NCBI GenBank assembly: GCA_021613535.1
Contig: CP075493.1
Span: forward strand, 15,004,001-15,068,000
Reading direction: 5' to 3'
Length of the DNA: 64,000 nt
Source: Adineta vaga
Lineage: Eukaryota; Rotifera
Shown here: piece after piece, positions 11,241 to 23,724 of the stretch
Numbering within the stretch: the first letter of the stretch is position 1
Layout of the letters: every line of letters starts with the position of its first letter
Position numbers and translations under genes: made by a program
The notes under the pieces: model-generated
The model's input: only the letters and a program-made list of their open reading frames with translations
Told to the model about the DNA's origin: nothing
Databases searched by the model: none

Positions 11241-12746
11241 ATGAGTTTGCAAGTGAATTCTTGGACGGAATGGAGTCCTCTCGAAACAGTTGTAGTTGGT
11301 TCAGTAATTGGAGCATGCTATGCAGATGAAAGTCCTTCTTATCCATGGCACCATGTCGAAGATGAGTTTGCTGGTCTGATAGAGTCGTTTTCTGGACCGC
11401 GACCTCGTTCACGTGTTGAAGCAGCACAAGCACAATTGGATAATCTTGCAAATATCATTCGTGGAGAATGCATTCAAGTTCATACAATGAAAGAATTCGA
11501 AAAAGATATTGGACAAGATTTGGATCGATATCGTTCGGTTGTCGTGGAAAATTCAAATGAAAAGAATCAAGGCGCAATAACTACAATACAAAAGGAAACA
11601 ATTGAAGTATGGCGCGCACCCAGTGATGGAGTTCGTTTTGATCTGGATATTCGTACACCAAATTTTACATCAAAATATCAATTTGGTCTTGCTTGTCCAC
11701 GAGATTTAATTATTACTTTAGGTAATACTGTTGTCGAAGCACCAACTTGTTTCGATTCACGATACTTCGAAACAGAATTTTATAAACCACTTTTATATTC
11801 TTTATGGGCAAAAGATTCAAATATGAAATGGCTTCAACCACCAAAACCTACATGTTCTCGAGAACGTATGTTTGATTCAATAGATTATTGGGATAAATCA
11901 GTTGCTAGCAAACGTCCATCATTTGCTGAACGATATTATAAAACGAATTTAAATGAATCAGAAATTGCTTTTGATGTTGCTGAAATGATGCGCATGGGTA
12001 AAGATGTTTTTTACAAGAAGAGTACTACAAGTACAATCAAAGGTTTGGATTGGCTTCGTCGAACTTTTCCTCATCTTCGTTTTCATATGGTGCATTTTCC
12101 CGACGATGATAGTCCTCATATTGATGTTTCTCTTATACCTCTTCGTCCACCAACATCTGGATCGGAAGGTCTTGTTCTCATCAATCAAGCATATCCACCA
12201 TTGGCTTCGGAAATAAAACTATTTACGGACAATGAATGGCGTCCTGTGTGGTGTCCTGAACCCGCCGCGGAGAAACTACCGATTACAGCCATTTGTTCGT
12301 CAAGTCTCAACATGAACTTATTATCATTAAATGAAAAATGTGTTGTTATTGAAGAATGTGAAGTGCCACTCTATAAATTACTGACTGATGATTTAGGTTA
12401 TGATGTTATCACATGCCCTTTGCGTAAACTCAATGAGTTTGGTGGCGGTGTTCATTGCGGTAGGTTCTTTATTCTCTCTCTCTCTCATTCCATATGTGTT
12501 AAAGCAGGAAACAGATACTCAACAAGATGATCGAATCTAATGTATTAATTCTAGCGAAAACCAGACGAAACAAGTTATCTAGTTAATTGTGTTTTTTGTT
12601 CTATTCGTATAGTGACTTGGGATATCCAACGACGTGATTCATGTCAAGATTATTTTCCTAATCAAAATTATGAAGAAGAATGTCGAATTGATTATACAAC
12701 TTTTAATAATTCTGAACGATATCGTAATACAATAAAACATTCATGA
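11241..12746 (+). CDS. GATM: glycine amidinotransferase-like enzyme
   Basis: Two exons, 11241-12459 and 12613-12746, with a 153-nt intron give 450 aa (human AGAT is 423). The family transfers the amidino group of arginine to an amine (glycine in creatine synthesis). The Asp/His/Cys active-site residues are present: D245 in AFDVAEMMRMG, H293 in SPHIDVSL, and C406 in EFGGGVHC, matching human D254/H303/C407 with similar spacing. The intron falls one base after the catalytic Cys codon, and exon 2 resumes VTWDIQRRDS as in the family. SSLNMNLLSLNEKCV is also conserved. No mitochondrial presequence is obvious from the chosen Met (an upstream in-frame Met at 11190 exists), so the location could be cytosolic. 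Acceptor specificity cannot be read from sequence. Confidence 0.88.
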
Positions 12747-13165
12747 ATCAAAGTCATTTGCGCTGGTTGATTCTTCTCCAATGATTATAAAACTAAATAA
12801 CTACATTGAATAATCTATTTATTTTTTCGATAACAACATTCATAAATTATTATTCATATAGAAATATCCAAATAAAAATATAGCTATAGAATGTGAATTT
12901 TGAATTGTTTTATTCTATCATCGCCATTGGAGTGATGCTTTGCACATGAAAGTTATCACATGCGACTCAAACGCTTGAAATGTTTCATAATGAAAGGACA
13001 CGAAGGAGAAAAAATACTTTTTACCTGTTAAAAGGTCTTTTCATGGTTTCTTACTTGGCTGACTCACGCACGGATATATACCATTCTTTTTTTCTCGTAA
13101 ACTGGGAAAAAGTGTGAACACAGTACAAGACAGACAAACGAAGTATAAATCATTTATTATTCAGC
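12747..13165. other. intergenic, nothing recognised
   Basis: 3' region of the amidinotransferase (aataaaaata at about 12871, possible polyadenylation signal) and 5' region of the B-box gene. Confidence 0.45.
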
Positions 13166-14953
13166 ATGGCAACTGACGATATTAACAAGACTAGTTTATG
13201 CAAAAAATGTAACGTTAGAAAGGATGGTTTGTTTATGTGTCATGGTTGTCATGAATCATTTTGTTGGAAACATACAGAAGAACATAAATCCGAACTTTCT
13301 CTTCAAATGGATATAGTTGCACAAGAACATGATTTGCTTCGAGAAGATTTCAATCTATTTACCACGCATCACTCTCTTCTTGGAGAGATTGATCGATGGG
13401 AAAACGACTCGATTATGAAGATTCAAAAAACTGCAAACTTGGCCCGTATAGATGTACAAAAACAAGTTCAAGATTTAAAAGATGCAGTGCAGACGTCATG
13501 CGCAAACGTAATTGATGAAATTCGATTAAGTCGAGAATCGGATACTTTTGTTTCTGAGATTGATATCGCCAGATGGATGCAGACACTAAAACAGATGCGA
13601 CAACAACTTGAAACAGTAATGACAATACGAATATCGAATGATGAACAGATGACTCCCATCCAGATGATACAAATCATACAAGAAACAACAGCTGTATCAC
13701 ATAAATCTAATAATAAGGTAAAAATAACTATGCTAAATTGCATACGAAAATTCACTTTATAACTTTACCTAGACAGCGATAAAAAAATATTAAGAGTTTA
13801 AAATTTACTTAGTAATCATGTGCTCAGCGTAGCGTACGATAATAACTACTGAGGAAAAAAGAGCCGTTGCTAAGTATTCATTATTTCTTTTATTAGCGAA
13901 AGTACACGTCATTGATTAGTGACAACTTCTTGAAATTTATCAAATCCATTATACCAAGATTCACTTTGGACCAGTTCAATTATTTGATCGACTTGATTGA
14001 CGAAGTGTGTATCATTTAATAATTGAATAAAAGAGGAATTATTGACTTTTACTCTTACAATTTAGTTATGGGATGTTGAAGAGGAAATAACACAAGTAAA
14101 TATTATTGAATTACTTGGTATTATTGGTCGACATTGCCAACAAGAGTCGGGTGCACGAGTAGGTCTATACTTCATATCTAAATACTAATAAGTTGACGTT
14201 ATATTTATGCAAGGTTCTAGAAATTTTATGGAATATGGCACATGATGATCGACTTAGTAAAGGAATGCTACAGCGTGTTCTCAACATTTACTATGATATA
14301 TTCAGTGAAAAACGCGATTGGCCCAATGAACTGAAATATGATTATTGCCTGAAATGTGTTTCTTTTCTTCAAGAAAAACAAAGATGGATTGTTCCAGCGA
14401 TTCAATATCTTATCAAATGTGTGGATTCAGAGCACTCAGGCACATGCAAGCCTATCAATCGTAGCATCACATCATTACTCGTGCAAAAGCATGATCTCAT
14501 CTTTATTCTGATACAAAGTATTTCCGTTTGTCAATCAAATACGTGGAACAAAACGGACGGTTGCGTGCAGTCTGAGACGTTAGTTGATCGACAATTCACA
14601 TATGAAGAACTGATCAAAAGTCATCTGGATTTAATTTCTGCTCTGTTGAAAAGAGGTAATTTGTTTTTAATATATAATCGTTCGGAAGAGTTGTGGGATA
14701 TATTAATATTAAATAAACACGCCAGTTCAGTTGGACGTGAACTTGGCTTCGATTGGTTTATAACCTGTTTTGAAGATCTTAATCGTGACTCACGATCTGC
14801 TCTTTTCGAAAACCGTGTGAGCAAGTTAGATTTGACGAAACTTTCAGTCAAAGGTAATTCTTTAAGTTAAATAAAAGGTTTTATTATGTTTTTTCTCAAG
14901 GATTTGAATGCTTCAAATTGTACTCCAGCCAGTACGAAAAGAAAGAGATATGA
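13166..14953 (+). CDS. B-box/coiled-coil protein fused to a USP9X/USP24-like non-catalytic segment
   Basis: Five exons: 13166-13717, 13897-14004, 14066-14158, 14214-14853 and 14901-14953. All introns are GT-AG and in phase; 481 aa. Residues about 11-38 form a B-box-like zinc site (CKKC..C..C..C..H...H) followed by a long helical/coiled-coil stretch to about 180. From residue 185 the sequence resembles the armadillo-like region of giant deubiquitinases USP9X/USP24/Faf: SDNFLKFIKSIIPRFTLDQF, VLEILWNMAHDDRLS, then FDWFITCFEDLNRDSR and GFECFKLYSSQYEKKEI. There is no UCH catalytic domain, so it cannot be a protease. It may act as a scaffold or decoy, or be a truncated chimera. The phase-0 junction at 13717/13897 is where the two parts join. 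The USP resemblance is from memory of motif patterns; moderately sure. Confidence 0.72.
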
Positions 14954-15429
14954 TACCTTCGACTACGATGTGATGATGAATGTGAAAATGGTTTGCAAAA
15001 TTATTATACATATTTATAATTGTTGCGTGTGTTTTTGATTATTTTACTGTTTTATTCTGTATTCTATGAAGTCTTTTCGTTCAAAAGAAGAAAAGTGACA
15101 TTTTTCTTGTCGAAATAATCATTATTTAATTAATAAACGAGATTATGAGTGTATTCTGCTTCTTTTTCATTCGTTCATTCATTCAATATCTTTGTGAATA
15201 TCGATGTAGAAAGACAATTATAAACAACCAATGTATTATTATCGGTACTCACACATATTCAACATTATGATCTATAGTTAGTTAACATCCATAAGAAAAC
15301 GATCATTTTCTTAGCAACCATAGATTACGAACATCTAAACAAAGACTTACGCAGTCGTTTCGTTCTCTAATTATTCTATTATTTCATCAAAGAATAATAT
15401 GAACTACAAAAAAAACTGCTGAATAATGA
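14954..15429. other. intergenic between convergent genes
   Basis: AT-rich 3'-3' spacer; no supported feature. Confidence 0.55.
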
Positions 15430-16500
15430 TCATTTTGTAGAACTATTGATTAATTGTTGATATTTTTCTCTTCTCTCCTTGTTGTTCATTTGCTGATTTG
15501 CAATTGATTGAATAAAATATTGTTGAACCGAAGAAATATTTGTATTCGATTGTTCAATCAGTTTTTGCACTTCAGCATTGCATTCTTGCTCATTATCGAG
15601 CATGAGATCTCTGAACATCGAAGATATACGTGGTACGATCATTTTTCTTGATACTTCAACGTAAGAAGCTGATAGAGTAAAGAGTAAATCTGTCATCTCT
15701 TCTATATCAAATAAGATCCAAAGAAGAGTATTTTTGTCATTGATTAACTGAAAATTGAATGATCAAATGAAGAGAATGAAAGAGAAAATGATTCCGCTTA
15801 CCTTCATTATTCTACCAGTGAGAGAGGTAAGTTTAATTGAGAGTTCAGTCATTTGATTACATTCGACAATCAATGTGTTAATATAGTTAAGAATATTTGA
15901 TAAGACTGTTGCATGATCAATGTCTAAAGGTGCTTTATTAGCTGATGTTGTAGTTGATAAATCAGGTCTAGATGTTGGTTGTACTGCACGAAGAAGTTCA
16001 TTGAAGAAATTTGTCATTTGTTCGAATTCTATTAACGTCTTTTTCATAATTGAAATAACATCTTCAGCAATTTTGTTAATGTTTTGTAGAGTGCTTGGAA
16101 GAAGAACTTCTCTTTCTTCAATGCTTACTTGAAAGAGAAGTTTTAACACTTGATCCACATATTGTGATTGCTGATTTATAATCATTTGCATACGCGTCAT
16201 ACTCATTTCTAGTGCTCTGAAAGTACGATCGACAATGTTCGTTGCTTGTGTTAATGTAGTTCGATAGGATGATGGATATTGAATATATGTGTAAGAATGG
16301 GAGTTATCCAGTGTATAATCTCTTCGTGAAAGCACAATACACATACGGGAAAGTTCAGTAATCAGACGTATTGGCATGACACCAAGATCTTCCCATGTTT
16401 GTAATTGTGTCGAAGAAGTTGAGGAACTTGTCATCACAGAACTACTCTGTGAAAAAACAAGACCACTAAAGATACTTAAGACGATAAAAACACGAAACAT
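15430..16500 (-). CDS. secreted helical orphan protein
   Basis: Two exons, 16500-15802 and 15747-15430, joined in phase 0 across a 54-nt GT-AG intron; 338 aa. A signal peptide (MFRVFIVLSIFSGLVFSQ) precedes a Ser/Thr-rich linker and then long amphipathic helices rich in Leu, Ile, Gln and Met, with few Cys. The whole remainder looks alpha-helical, possibly coiled-coil. No domain recognised. It is likely extracellular from the leader. Expression and function unknown. Confidence 0.75.
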
Positions 16501-17449
16501 TATTCTTCTGAATATATTGCAAGTAACAATATGAAAATATCGACAGATTATATACAGTGATTTTTTTCAGATGCTCTTTCTCTCAGCATTCTTCTTCTGT
16601 ATATTCTGTTCGTATTTTATCAACGAAGTTTAAAAAGTATATTCCGGATTAATCATTTGCACTTGCAACGAAGCGAGAATAAGAAACTTTGATGTACAGC
16701 TTATCTCTGTCTGAAGGTATAGATGAGGTGGAATATAAATAGAACGTGAATACAATATCCTCAAGAGATATTAGTTGATCTACTGATAAAACAGACTGAA
16801 CTTAAACACAAGATAATATTTGACTTGGTTTATACTGAAGAAAAAGATATAAACTGTATTTTGTTAATAGGAGAATGCATTCAAATCGGACATCACTTAC
16901 AAATGTTATTTATCGTTTCTGACGTAGTTTCATTTTTTTAGACATTTCGAATAATGTTTTATTATTGTTTTTGATTTGATCAGATCATTTTAATTCGCTC
17001 TAACTAATTTTATATTTGGAAGAGAGAGAAAACAGGAAATTATTTGTTGACATCATCAAAAATATATTGTTGAAAATCATTTTATTCCTTGAAATAGTAT
17101 TTCATCTGAGGAAAACTATTAGTTTTTAATATAAAAATACATGTGCTTGGATTGTGAAGAATCGTCTAAATTTCAGCATCGTCCTCAAGATCGATTTTGC
17201 CAATGTATTCGTTGAGTACTAGTTACGATAAAAACTATCTAGTTTAATAAATATCAAGCGCTTCAAACAATGAAAATGATGATTAAAAAACGAATGTACA
17301 TTCCATCATGTGGAATATCATTTCACGCGAGTATTTTTTTCTTTTATTCATTTTATCTCTATAAAGCCAGACGCAATATATACGTGCTACCGGAAAATGC
17401 GTTAACTAAATGAATATTACACTTTTAGGGTTTAACTTTTGAGTTCCCA

Positions 17450-17640
17450 CATTCCAAGAACGGGGAAAGGGGAATGGAGAATGCAACTAGCGTTCCCCGT
17501 TCTGAGAACAGATAATCTTTTCGTTTAATATGCGGATAACTATGTGTTAGAAACCTAACTATGTACGAAAAAGTACTATAAAATGTAGTGTGAAATCCGT
17601 TCCGTTCCTGGGAATGGCACGCTTGGGAACGGGGAACGCT
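17450..17640. repeat. GC-rich nested inverted repeats
   Basis: agcgttccccgttc (17489-17502) is the exact inverse of gaacggggaacgct (17627-17640). cattccaagaacgg (17450-17463) is an imperfect inverse of ccgttcctgggaatg (17602-17616). A third agaacggggaa lies at 17458. The arms are strikingly GC-rich for this DNA. Probably a fold-back or MITE-like element. Confidence 0.6.
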
Positions 17641-18896
17641 GACACCCTTGAGATCTGGGAATATGAATCAAAGACCATTTTTATTCAGAATTTCTTTTTC
17701 TGAAAGAAAGAGTTATACAGAGTATAGAAATGCTTAACATTGGTCGGTTTATTCAAGCCAAGCTGGTACCATACATTCACGTACGTTGTATATAAACGTT
17801 TGTTTTTTCTTATATTGGACAAGTAATGTAAAGGAAAGACAAACTGTGTAGTGCAATGTCATGAAAGGAACATGCATGACAGATATTTATTTGCACCTAA
17901 CTCACTATCGTGTGCATCCAATTTTTATGATCCTTTGATTCACGTGAATAAACATTACTCGGAGAAAACAAATGACGTTTTAAATGTAAAGACATGAAGC
18001 TCTCTTCCTACATACACAAAAAACTTCAATACATTTCAGCATTCGTTTCGATCGTAAGTATACTTAATTATCTGTATATGCATGTGTTCACGTAACGCGA
18101 CCCTTTCATCATAAGTATGTTTTAAAAGTTGAAATGAACGTTTATAACACGTTGTAGAGTGCACTTGAAAGCATAAGAAAATATATCTTATTGCTTGAAA
18201 ATTTGTTCCTGTGAGTCTATAAAATATTGTGAAGAGTTTGACTGTATTGATTAGGGAAAGACGTACAACTTCGGACTGAATTTTCTTCGCAAACATGCAA
18301 CGATGTATTTTCTTTATTTCAGGAAAAGGTGAGCGGTTCCGTTGGATCCGCGCTACTTGCGTTTTATAAGTCTGAATAGGGATACTATGATGTGCTGTAA
18401 ATCGTGTTGGAATCTCACTAAATTCGTGAATTTCCCTAGGGAAAATAGGTAATATTTGCGTTATTTTGGTAAGCTTTTGAGTATTATTGGAATATATATC
18501 ATCTCAAAGCTGTAAGTAGACAGATGAGTAAGGTATGCTTTCGTTGGACAGTCTGAACTAAAACCAACACCAAGTTATAGGACTTTCATTGAGGAAAATT
18601 AATTGACTTTTTCCAACTTTTTGTACCATTACGGCCGGTTGTTGCCAAAAGGCAACATGTTGGCATTCGGCTCGATTTTAGTTCTTTAAACTCCAAAATG
18701 GAATTCGGTAATCTCCACACGTAGAAGACAAAGAATATAAGGAAGTAGAATTTTTTGCATGCTATCTTCTAGTAGCCGTCTGGATAGGGTTAAATCATAA
18801 TTCAATTCATTTTTTATAACTATTACGATCAATTTTAGTCAAATCTAAAATGTATTTTTTCATGTCACACATATGGAAAGGGAGTTTTTTTATATA

Positions 18897-19062
18897 CAAG
18901 CAAGGGAAAAAGCGAAAAGTCGGTACTCCAGTATACTCGTTGTACTCCCGGGATAAGTTGTAATTACCTATGAGATTTTTATTAGAGATTTCAAGTCTAC
19001 TATAGTGACCTGTGTTCCGATGTATTAGATGGAGTACCGAATTTTCGCTTTTCCCTCCTTGG
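18897..19062. mobile_element. 166-bp MITE-like element with ~33-bp TIRs
   Basis: The left end 18897-18930 (agcgaaaagtcggtactcca core) and the right end 19030-19062 (tggagtaccgaattttcgct core) are inverted copies with a few mismatches. No coding capacity. The size and structure fit a MITE or palindromic element; no clear target-site duplication was identified. Confidence 0.6.
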
Positions 19063-19347
19063 TCTTTCGTCAGTTTAAATGAAAGAAAATATTTAGTCAT
19101 ATGAGTTTATTAGATTAATACAGTTCAAAGTCAAAATCATTGGAGAATACAAAGACGATCTGAAATTGATAAGAAAAAAAAAACGTCGTTTTATTTTATA
19201 TTTATATAAATATCACTCGTACGGAATATAAAAGTAATTAAAAGAATCACGTCAATTCTCCTGATGCATATCTTTTAAAGATCTATTATTATTATTATTC
19301 TTTGTATAAATATTTATTATTCTTTTATAATAGAAGTTTTATCAAAT

Positions 19348-20442
19348 ATGAAATCATCATTTTCAATTCGATTATTAATCGTCTTAACTGTGTCTTTATT
19401 CATTTGTTTAATCTTTTACCGACGAATTTTTTATTCAATAACAAAATCCAATTTAAGATTTAATAAAATTATTCAAAATACTTTAGCAAATTTTGATTTA
19501 TCCCCTATAAATCATCAATGTAGTCTTGAAGAAGCTAATCTTCTCGGTGAAAAATACCAAACAATCTATAAACATCCTTGGTCGGCATGTTATTCCGATG
19601 ATTATCTTCTTCAATTCTATTTTTCTGATATGTCAAGTACTGATGAATTATTTTCATTCAATATTCGTGCAAATAAAGGATATACAATTGCTACTTGGTT
19701 ATCATTATGGTTTTCTCATTTAAATATTAATCCGAGAACTTTAGGAAATTATTTACGAACTGAATTAAATATTAGTGATTGTGGTGCATGTGCTGATTGT
19801 AAGGAAACTATTTTTGAAAATTTAACATTTACAAAATATATCAAAAAGAAAATGACGATTTATGCATTTGAACCGCAACCGAAAACATTTCAATTACTAG
19901 ACAAAGTTCGAAAATGGATGAATGTTTCGTTTATTTCAACATATGAATTAGCACTGAGCAATCAAACTGGTTCAGGTTTATTAGCGAAGTGTCCTTCAGG
20001 TGGTGAAACATGTGGATTATCAATGACAAATGATTCAAATACAAGAAATAATGCTATAGCAACGGCAATAACGACTTTGGATAATTTTATCAAAGAAAAT
20101 GGAATTTTTCGAAAAATTGATGTTTTAAAAATCGATGCTGAAGGTTTTGATCCATTGATTATTCAAGGTGCAGAGAATATTCTTAATCAACATCAAGTAA
20201 AAATACTTCTTTTTGAATATCATGGAATTGGAATGTGGTCACAAACGAGTCTTTTTCAAGTTATAACTAATCTCGATAAAAAAGGTTATATATGTTATCA
20301 ATTAGGAAAAACTGGTTTATTTCAATTAACATCTTGTTGGTCATCGAAATTTGAAAAAAAAGTTTGGAGCAATGTTTTATGTTTATCAAGACGAGAATCA
20401 AAATTAATGGTTTATATTGAAAAACTTCTTATTAAATTATAA
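19348..20442 (+). CDS. FkbM-family SAM-dependent methyltransferase, type II membrane protein
   Basis: Intronless, 364 aa. An N-terminal hydrophobic segment (about residues 6-24, LLIVLTVSLFICLIFYRR) acts as an uncleaved anchor, placing the enzyme in Golgi/ER or at the surface with the catalytic domain luminal. FkbM (Methyltransf_21) signatures: IYAFEPQPKTFQLL (end of a beta strand with the acidic SAM-binding residue), DVLKIDAEGFDPLIIQGAENIL (post-motif and catalytic region) and LFEYHGIGMW. A CGACADC cluster sits before the domain. FkbM enzymes O-methylate sugars or small molecules; the substrate here is unknown. Absence of introns and the family's bacterial distribution leave horizontal origin open. 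Confidence 0.85.
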   Translation: MKSSFSIRLLIVLTVSLFICLIFYRRIFYSITKSNLRFNKIIQNTLANFDLSPINHQCSLEEANLLGEKYQTIYKHPWSACYSDDYLLQFYFSDMSSTDELFSFNIRANKGYTIATWLSLWFSHLNINPRTLGNYLRTELNISDCGACADCKETIFENLTFTKYIKKKMTIYAFEPQPKTFQLLDKVRKWMNVSFISTYELALSNQTGSGLLAKCPSGGETCGLSMTNDSNTRNNAIATAITTLDNFIKENGIFRKIDVLKIDAEGFDPLIIQGAENILNQHQVKILLFEYHGIGMWSQTSLFQVITNLDKKGYICYQLGKTGLFQLTSCWSSKFEKKVWSNVLCLSRRESKLMVYIEKLLIKL

Positions 20443-20960
20443 ACATTTTTTCAGAATGTCTTTATACAAGACGATATTCTAATAATATCATGAACTGCCT
20501 CATTTGAATTCGAATATAAATGCACATTCAGCTATTTGATATCATTTCGAAAATAAATAACAAAACTTGAACTAGAGTTTTTCCATGGAATAGGAATAGA
20601 TTTTCTTTTATCTATATTCAATTATACTTCACACGAAATGTTTTATTTTGGTTACCATTCGTTATAATTCAAAATTTTGTACATATATGACTCTACTTAC
20701 GAATTATATTTTTATGAGTAACAGAGTCTAAATCATTATCCATCAAAAAATAATGACTAGGAACGCTTTTTGAAAATCGTCATTTATATTTGAAGTCAAA
20801 TTAGACAGCTACTCGAGAAAATATAATTGGAAAAAAAGTGCCACAAATCCGGAGTGTCTAGCAACTCTGGTTCTGACACAATCTTACGATACGTTTTCAT
20901 TATATATAAACTTGACACATGAAAAGATTTTGTAATCCTTCAAATTTTCTTCTTCTTCAA
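20443..20960. other. intergenic, nothing recognised
   Basis: AT-rich 3' UTR and spacer between the methyltransferase and the GPCR pseudogene. Confidence 0.5.
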
Positions 20961-22000
20961 ATGAACATATCATCTTCATCTATAAATTTGAATATAATAA
21001 CAATATTAAACGATGTAACAAATCAAACGAATCGATATATTTCCTTATTAATATTTATATTTGATCTTATTGGTAATATTCTCAATATTTTTGTCTTTTT
21101 ACATCGAACACTTCGATCTAACTAATTCATGTTCATTGCTTTTTTTAACTTCATCTATTGCAAATATCATATCAATAATAAGTGGTTTAATAACACGAAT
21201 GTTATCTGGATGGTCAGGTGATTCTACAGACACAATTGTAGGGCTTTGTAAATTAAGAATTTTCATTCTTTGAATCTCACGAACATTTGTTATGTGGATT
21301 CTTATGTTAATAACAATTGATCGATGGCTTTCATAATCTATTCATGTTCATTATCGACAAAAAAATACATTGAAAAATACTTATCGAGGAATTATTTTTC
21401 TTCTATTCTTTTCAATAATTCTCAATATTGATTTACTTTATTGTTACTAAGCCAATCTTGAACATAGACCATTAACATGTTATTCAAAAACAGCAATCTG
21501 TCGTTTAATTACAGATTTGACTTATGCATTGATCATTTATACATTACCATTAGTTTTAATGATTACATTTGGTTTATTAACAATAAGAAATATTCGTCAA
21601 ATTCACAATCGACATCTTCAACCAATAATAATAATAATATGTATTCATTTAAAACGTAAGAAAAAAGTCGATCAACAATTACTTCGAATGCATCTTATTC
21701 CAGTATTTATCTTAAGTATTCTTACGATACCATCTGCTATTCAAAGACTTCATTCAACTTTAACAGACTAATGAAAAATCATCCATTCAAATATCAATTG
21801 AAAATTTTCTTTTTGATATTGTTATTCTTTTGAATTATATCTCAAGTGGAATACCATTCTATATTTTTACTTTATGTGGTGGAAATCTTTTTCGAAATGC
21901 TTTTTGGAATTTAATAAAAAAAGATTTCTTTAATATTTACCTATATAACAATATCTTTTTCAACTGTCATATTAAAATAGCATTCATGTTCGCAATTTAA
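20961..22000 (+). pseudogene. rhodopsin-like (FMRFamide-receptor-type) GPCR pseudogene
   Basis: Seven-TM remnants run in order: TM1 SLLIFIFDLIGNILNIFVFLH, then a frameshift near 21115, TM2-like FLTSSIANIISIISGL, TM3 ending TIDRWLS (DRY-like), later helices including LPLVLMITFGLLTIRNIRQ, and a TM7/helix-8 relic SSGIPFYIFTLCGGNLFRNAF. In-frame stops lie at 21271-21273, 21334-21336 and 21448-21450, and another frame break comes before TM7. The same family is intact at 56122-57033 and 57809-58780. Confidence 0.88.
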
Positions 22001-22752
22001 TAATCTAGATCACAAAATTAGTTTGCTCTTAAATTGTGATTTTGCAGCAAGATCATATTTCCAATATATGATTGCAATACTTTGATAGAAAATGAATTAT
22101 TTTTTATTTAACTTAACTTTCTATCTTCAAAATTGATCATATACAAACATGTTAATGGACAACTGCAAACAAATAATTCAAACGATCGTAATAAATTTAC
22201 ATGTTTTGTACAAGTTTTCCAACGTTCGCTTAAAAATCAAATCTTTTTATTTAAATTAAATTCTAGATGTAAAAATAACTATGCGTTAACCATTTGCACT
22301 ATTAAGTTATTTTGTCAAGGACATATCTGATCATTCACAAGAAAGGAACTTGTAAACTTTTTTTGTAGATTTCAAGGCACATCATAGATGACAAAAGTAT
22401 ATGCAGAAAGTGAAACACATCGAAAAATCCGAAGAAAATGCATTAACTTGTTTTTGTTTTATACATTTATAGAGAATGATGCACATTAGATATATTCAGA
22501 TACGTTTATCATTTTTCAAAGTTTTCTTTTCGAAGAATAGTGATTAATATCCAGTACACTAATGAATTTCGTTTTTTGTTTGTCGTAAAAATATGCTTCA
22601 TCAAAATGTGTGAAATATTACATAGACAAAATAATTGTATAAGAAAACATTCGCTCTTCTAATAGAAAACTTTTCCTTATAGCTATAAGAATAATAATTT
22701 TAATTAAGCCAGAAACCACCATAGTTCAATTTATAGAGAATTACAATAGACT
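22001..22752. other. intergenic, nothing recognised
   Basis: AT-rich; the ORF at 22133-22330 has no support. Confidence 0.5.
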
Positions 22753-23030
22753 TTAGTCCAATTTTGATGGACAAATGCGTTCATCCATCAATGATGTAGG
22801 ATAACAAACAGGAAGATTATGACAACGTGGATGTCGAACACAAATTGTAGTTAGCTTTTCGCATGTATTATCTGTTACATTACATGGAGTAAATTGTGAA
22901 CAGCTTGGCCAAAGAAAAGCGCAAATACCAATTCCATCAGTATTCAACATTGCAAAACAACCACATTCGGTATTTGTTGAACATGAATCATAGTTATTTG
23001 TAAGAAGACATATTTGAGATTTTAGTTGAA
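22753..23030 (-). CDS. Cys-rich extracellular module, isolated 3' exon
   Basis: The exon starts after an acceptor (..aaattag) at 23030 and ends at TAA 22753-22755, giving about 92 codons. It has at least 13 Cys in a repeating layout (CSTNTECGCF, GICAFLWPSCS, CVRHPRCHNLPVCYP). I associate this module with bdelloid secreted proteins, often next to NHL repeats, but that is memory-based. No upstream exon with a matching phase was found, so it is a fragment of a gene or a decayed copy. Confidence 0.5.
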
Positions 23031-23724
23031 CTAATTTAAGAAAAGATTTGAAAAGTAAAATAGAATTAAAAAAAATCAAACCTGTTATACTAAAATAAAA
23101 AATTCGGGTGAGAATATAAATAAAAGATTTGTATCATTTACCTGAAGAAAATAAGAAGAAAATAATAGAATTGATTTGCGACAATCATCATTGATATTTA
23201 GACAAAACTGAATTAAAAACGAAACTTTTTCGTTTCTTTTACACAGGTGATGTTTTAAATCATAGAAATTAAGTCTTTTATAATTGAATATTTCTTTTTT
23301 TTTTTCAATCAAAATAAAATAGAGAAAATGTAAGAATCATGTTTCTCAATGATGATGAAGGGAAACTAAAGGGTGTGGGTGAAGAAGATATACCGACATC
23401 CACCCTTAACTGTTTAATTCTATGTTGAAGTTGATTCAGTTTTCGGCCTAAATCATCTGCTGATTGAAAACCAGAATTTATTTTTTATCCTTCTCGTAGT
23501 GTGAATGGAATCTATGTCCATATTTTTCTATTGTTCAGCTAGACGTCGACTGATTTTCATCATTCTGCGTGAACTTTAAATATCTTCTTTATTCAATCTG
23601 GCCTTGCAAACAATCGATGACCTGATGCAGAGGTCAACCTTTGCTGCTATCGATGACTCTTTCCCATCCACTATATAAATCAACATTATCATTTGATCGA
23701 ATTTTTCTTTTTGGCTAACCAGAT
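23031..23724. other. intergenic with one G-rich/C-rich hairpin
   Basis: No gene; a small inverted repeat with GGGTGTGGGTG arm lies at 23367-23408. The remaining sequence is the promoter side of the F-box gene. Confidence 0.5.
23367..23408. repeat. telomere-like hairpin (family member a)
   Basis: aaagggtgtgggtg followed about 20 bp later by catccaccctt; imperfect palindrome. One of nine similar elements in the window. Confidence 0.55.

Larger units (their letters stand above)
16501..19347. other. gene-free stretch with two fold-back repeats
   Basis: Almost 3 kb without a supported gene. ORFs at 18036-18296 (-) and 18807-19100 (-) are rejected; the latter covers an inverted repeat. The stretch contains hairpin-type repeats at 17450-17640 and 18897-19062. 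Confidence 0.55.

Noticed and set aside
17142-17213. 24-codon Cys-rich micro-ORF (MCLDCEESS...)
   Set aside because: Resembles a truncated B-box/zinc motif but is too short, with no splice partner.
18807-19100. 97-aa minus-strand ORF
   Set aside because: Spans the MITE-like inverted repeat; open by chance.
23085-23312. 75-aa minus-strand ORF upstream of the Cys-rich exon, considered as its 5' exon
   Set aside because: No donor in matching phase and no signal peptide or Cys pattern.
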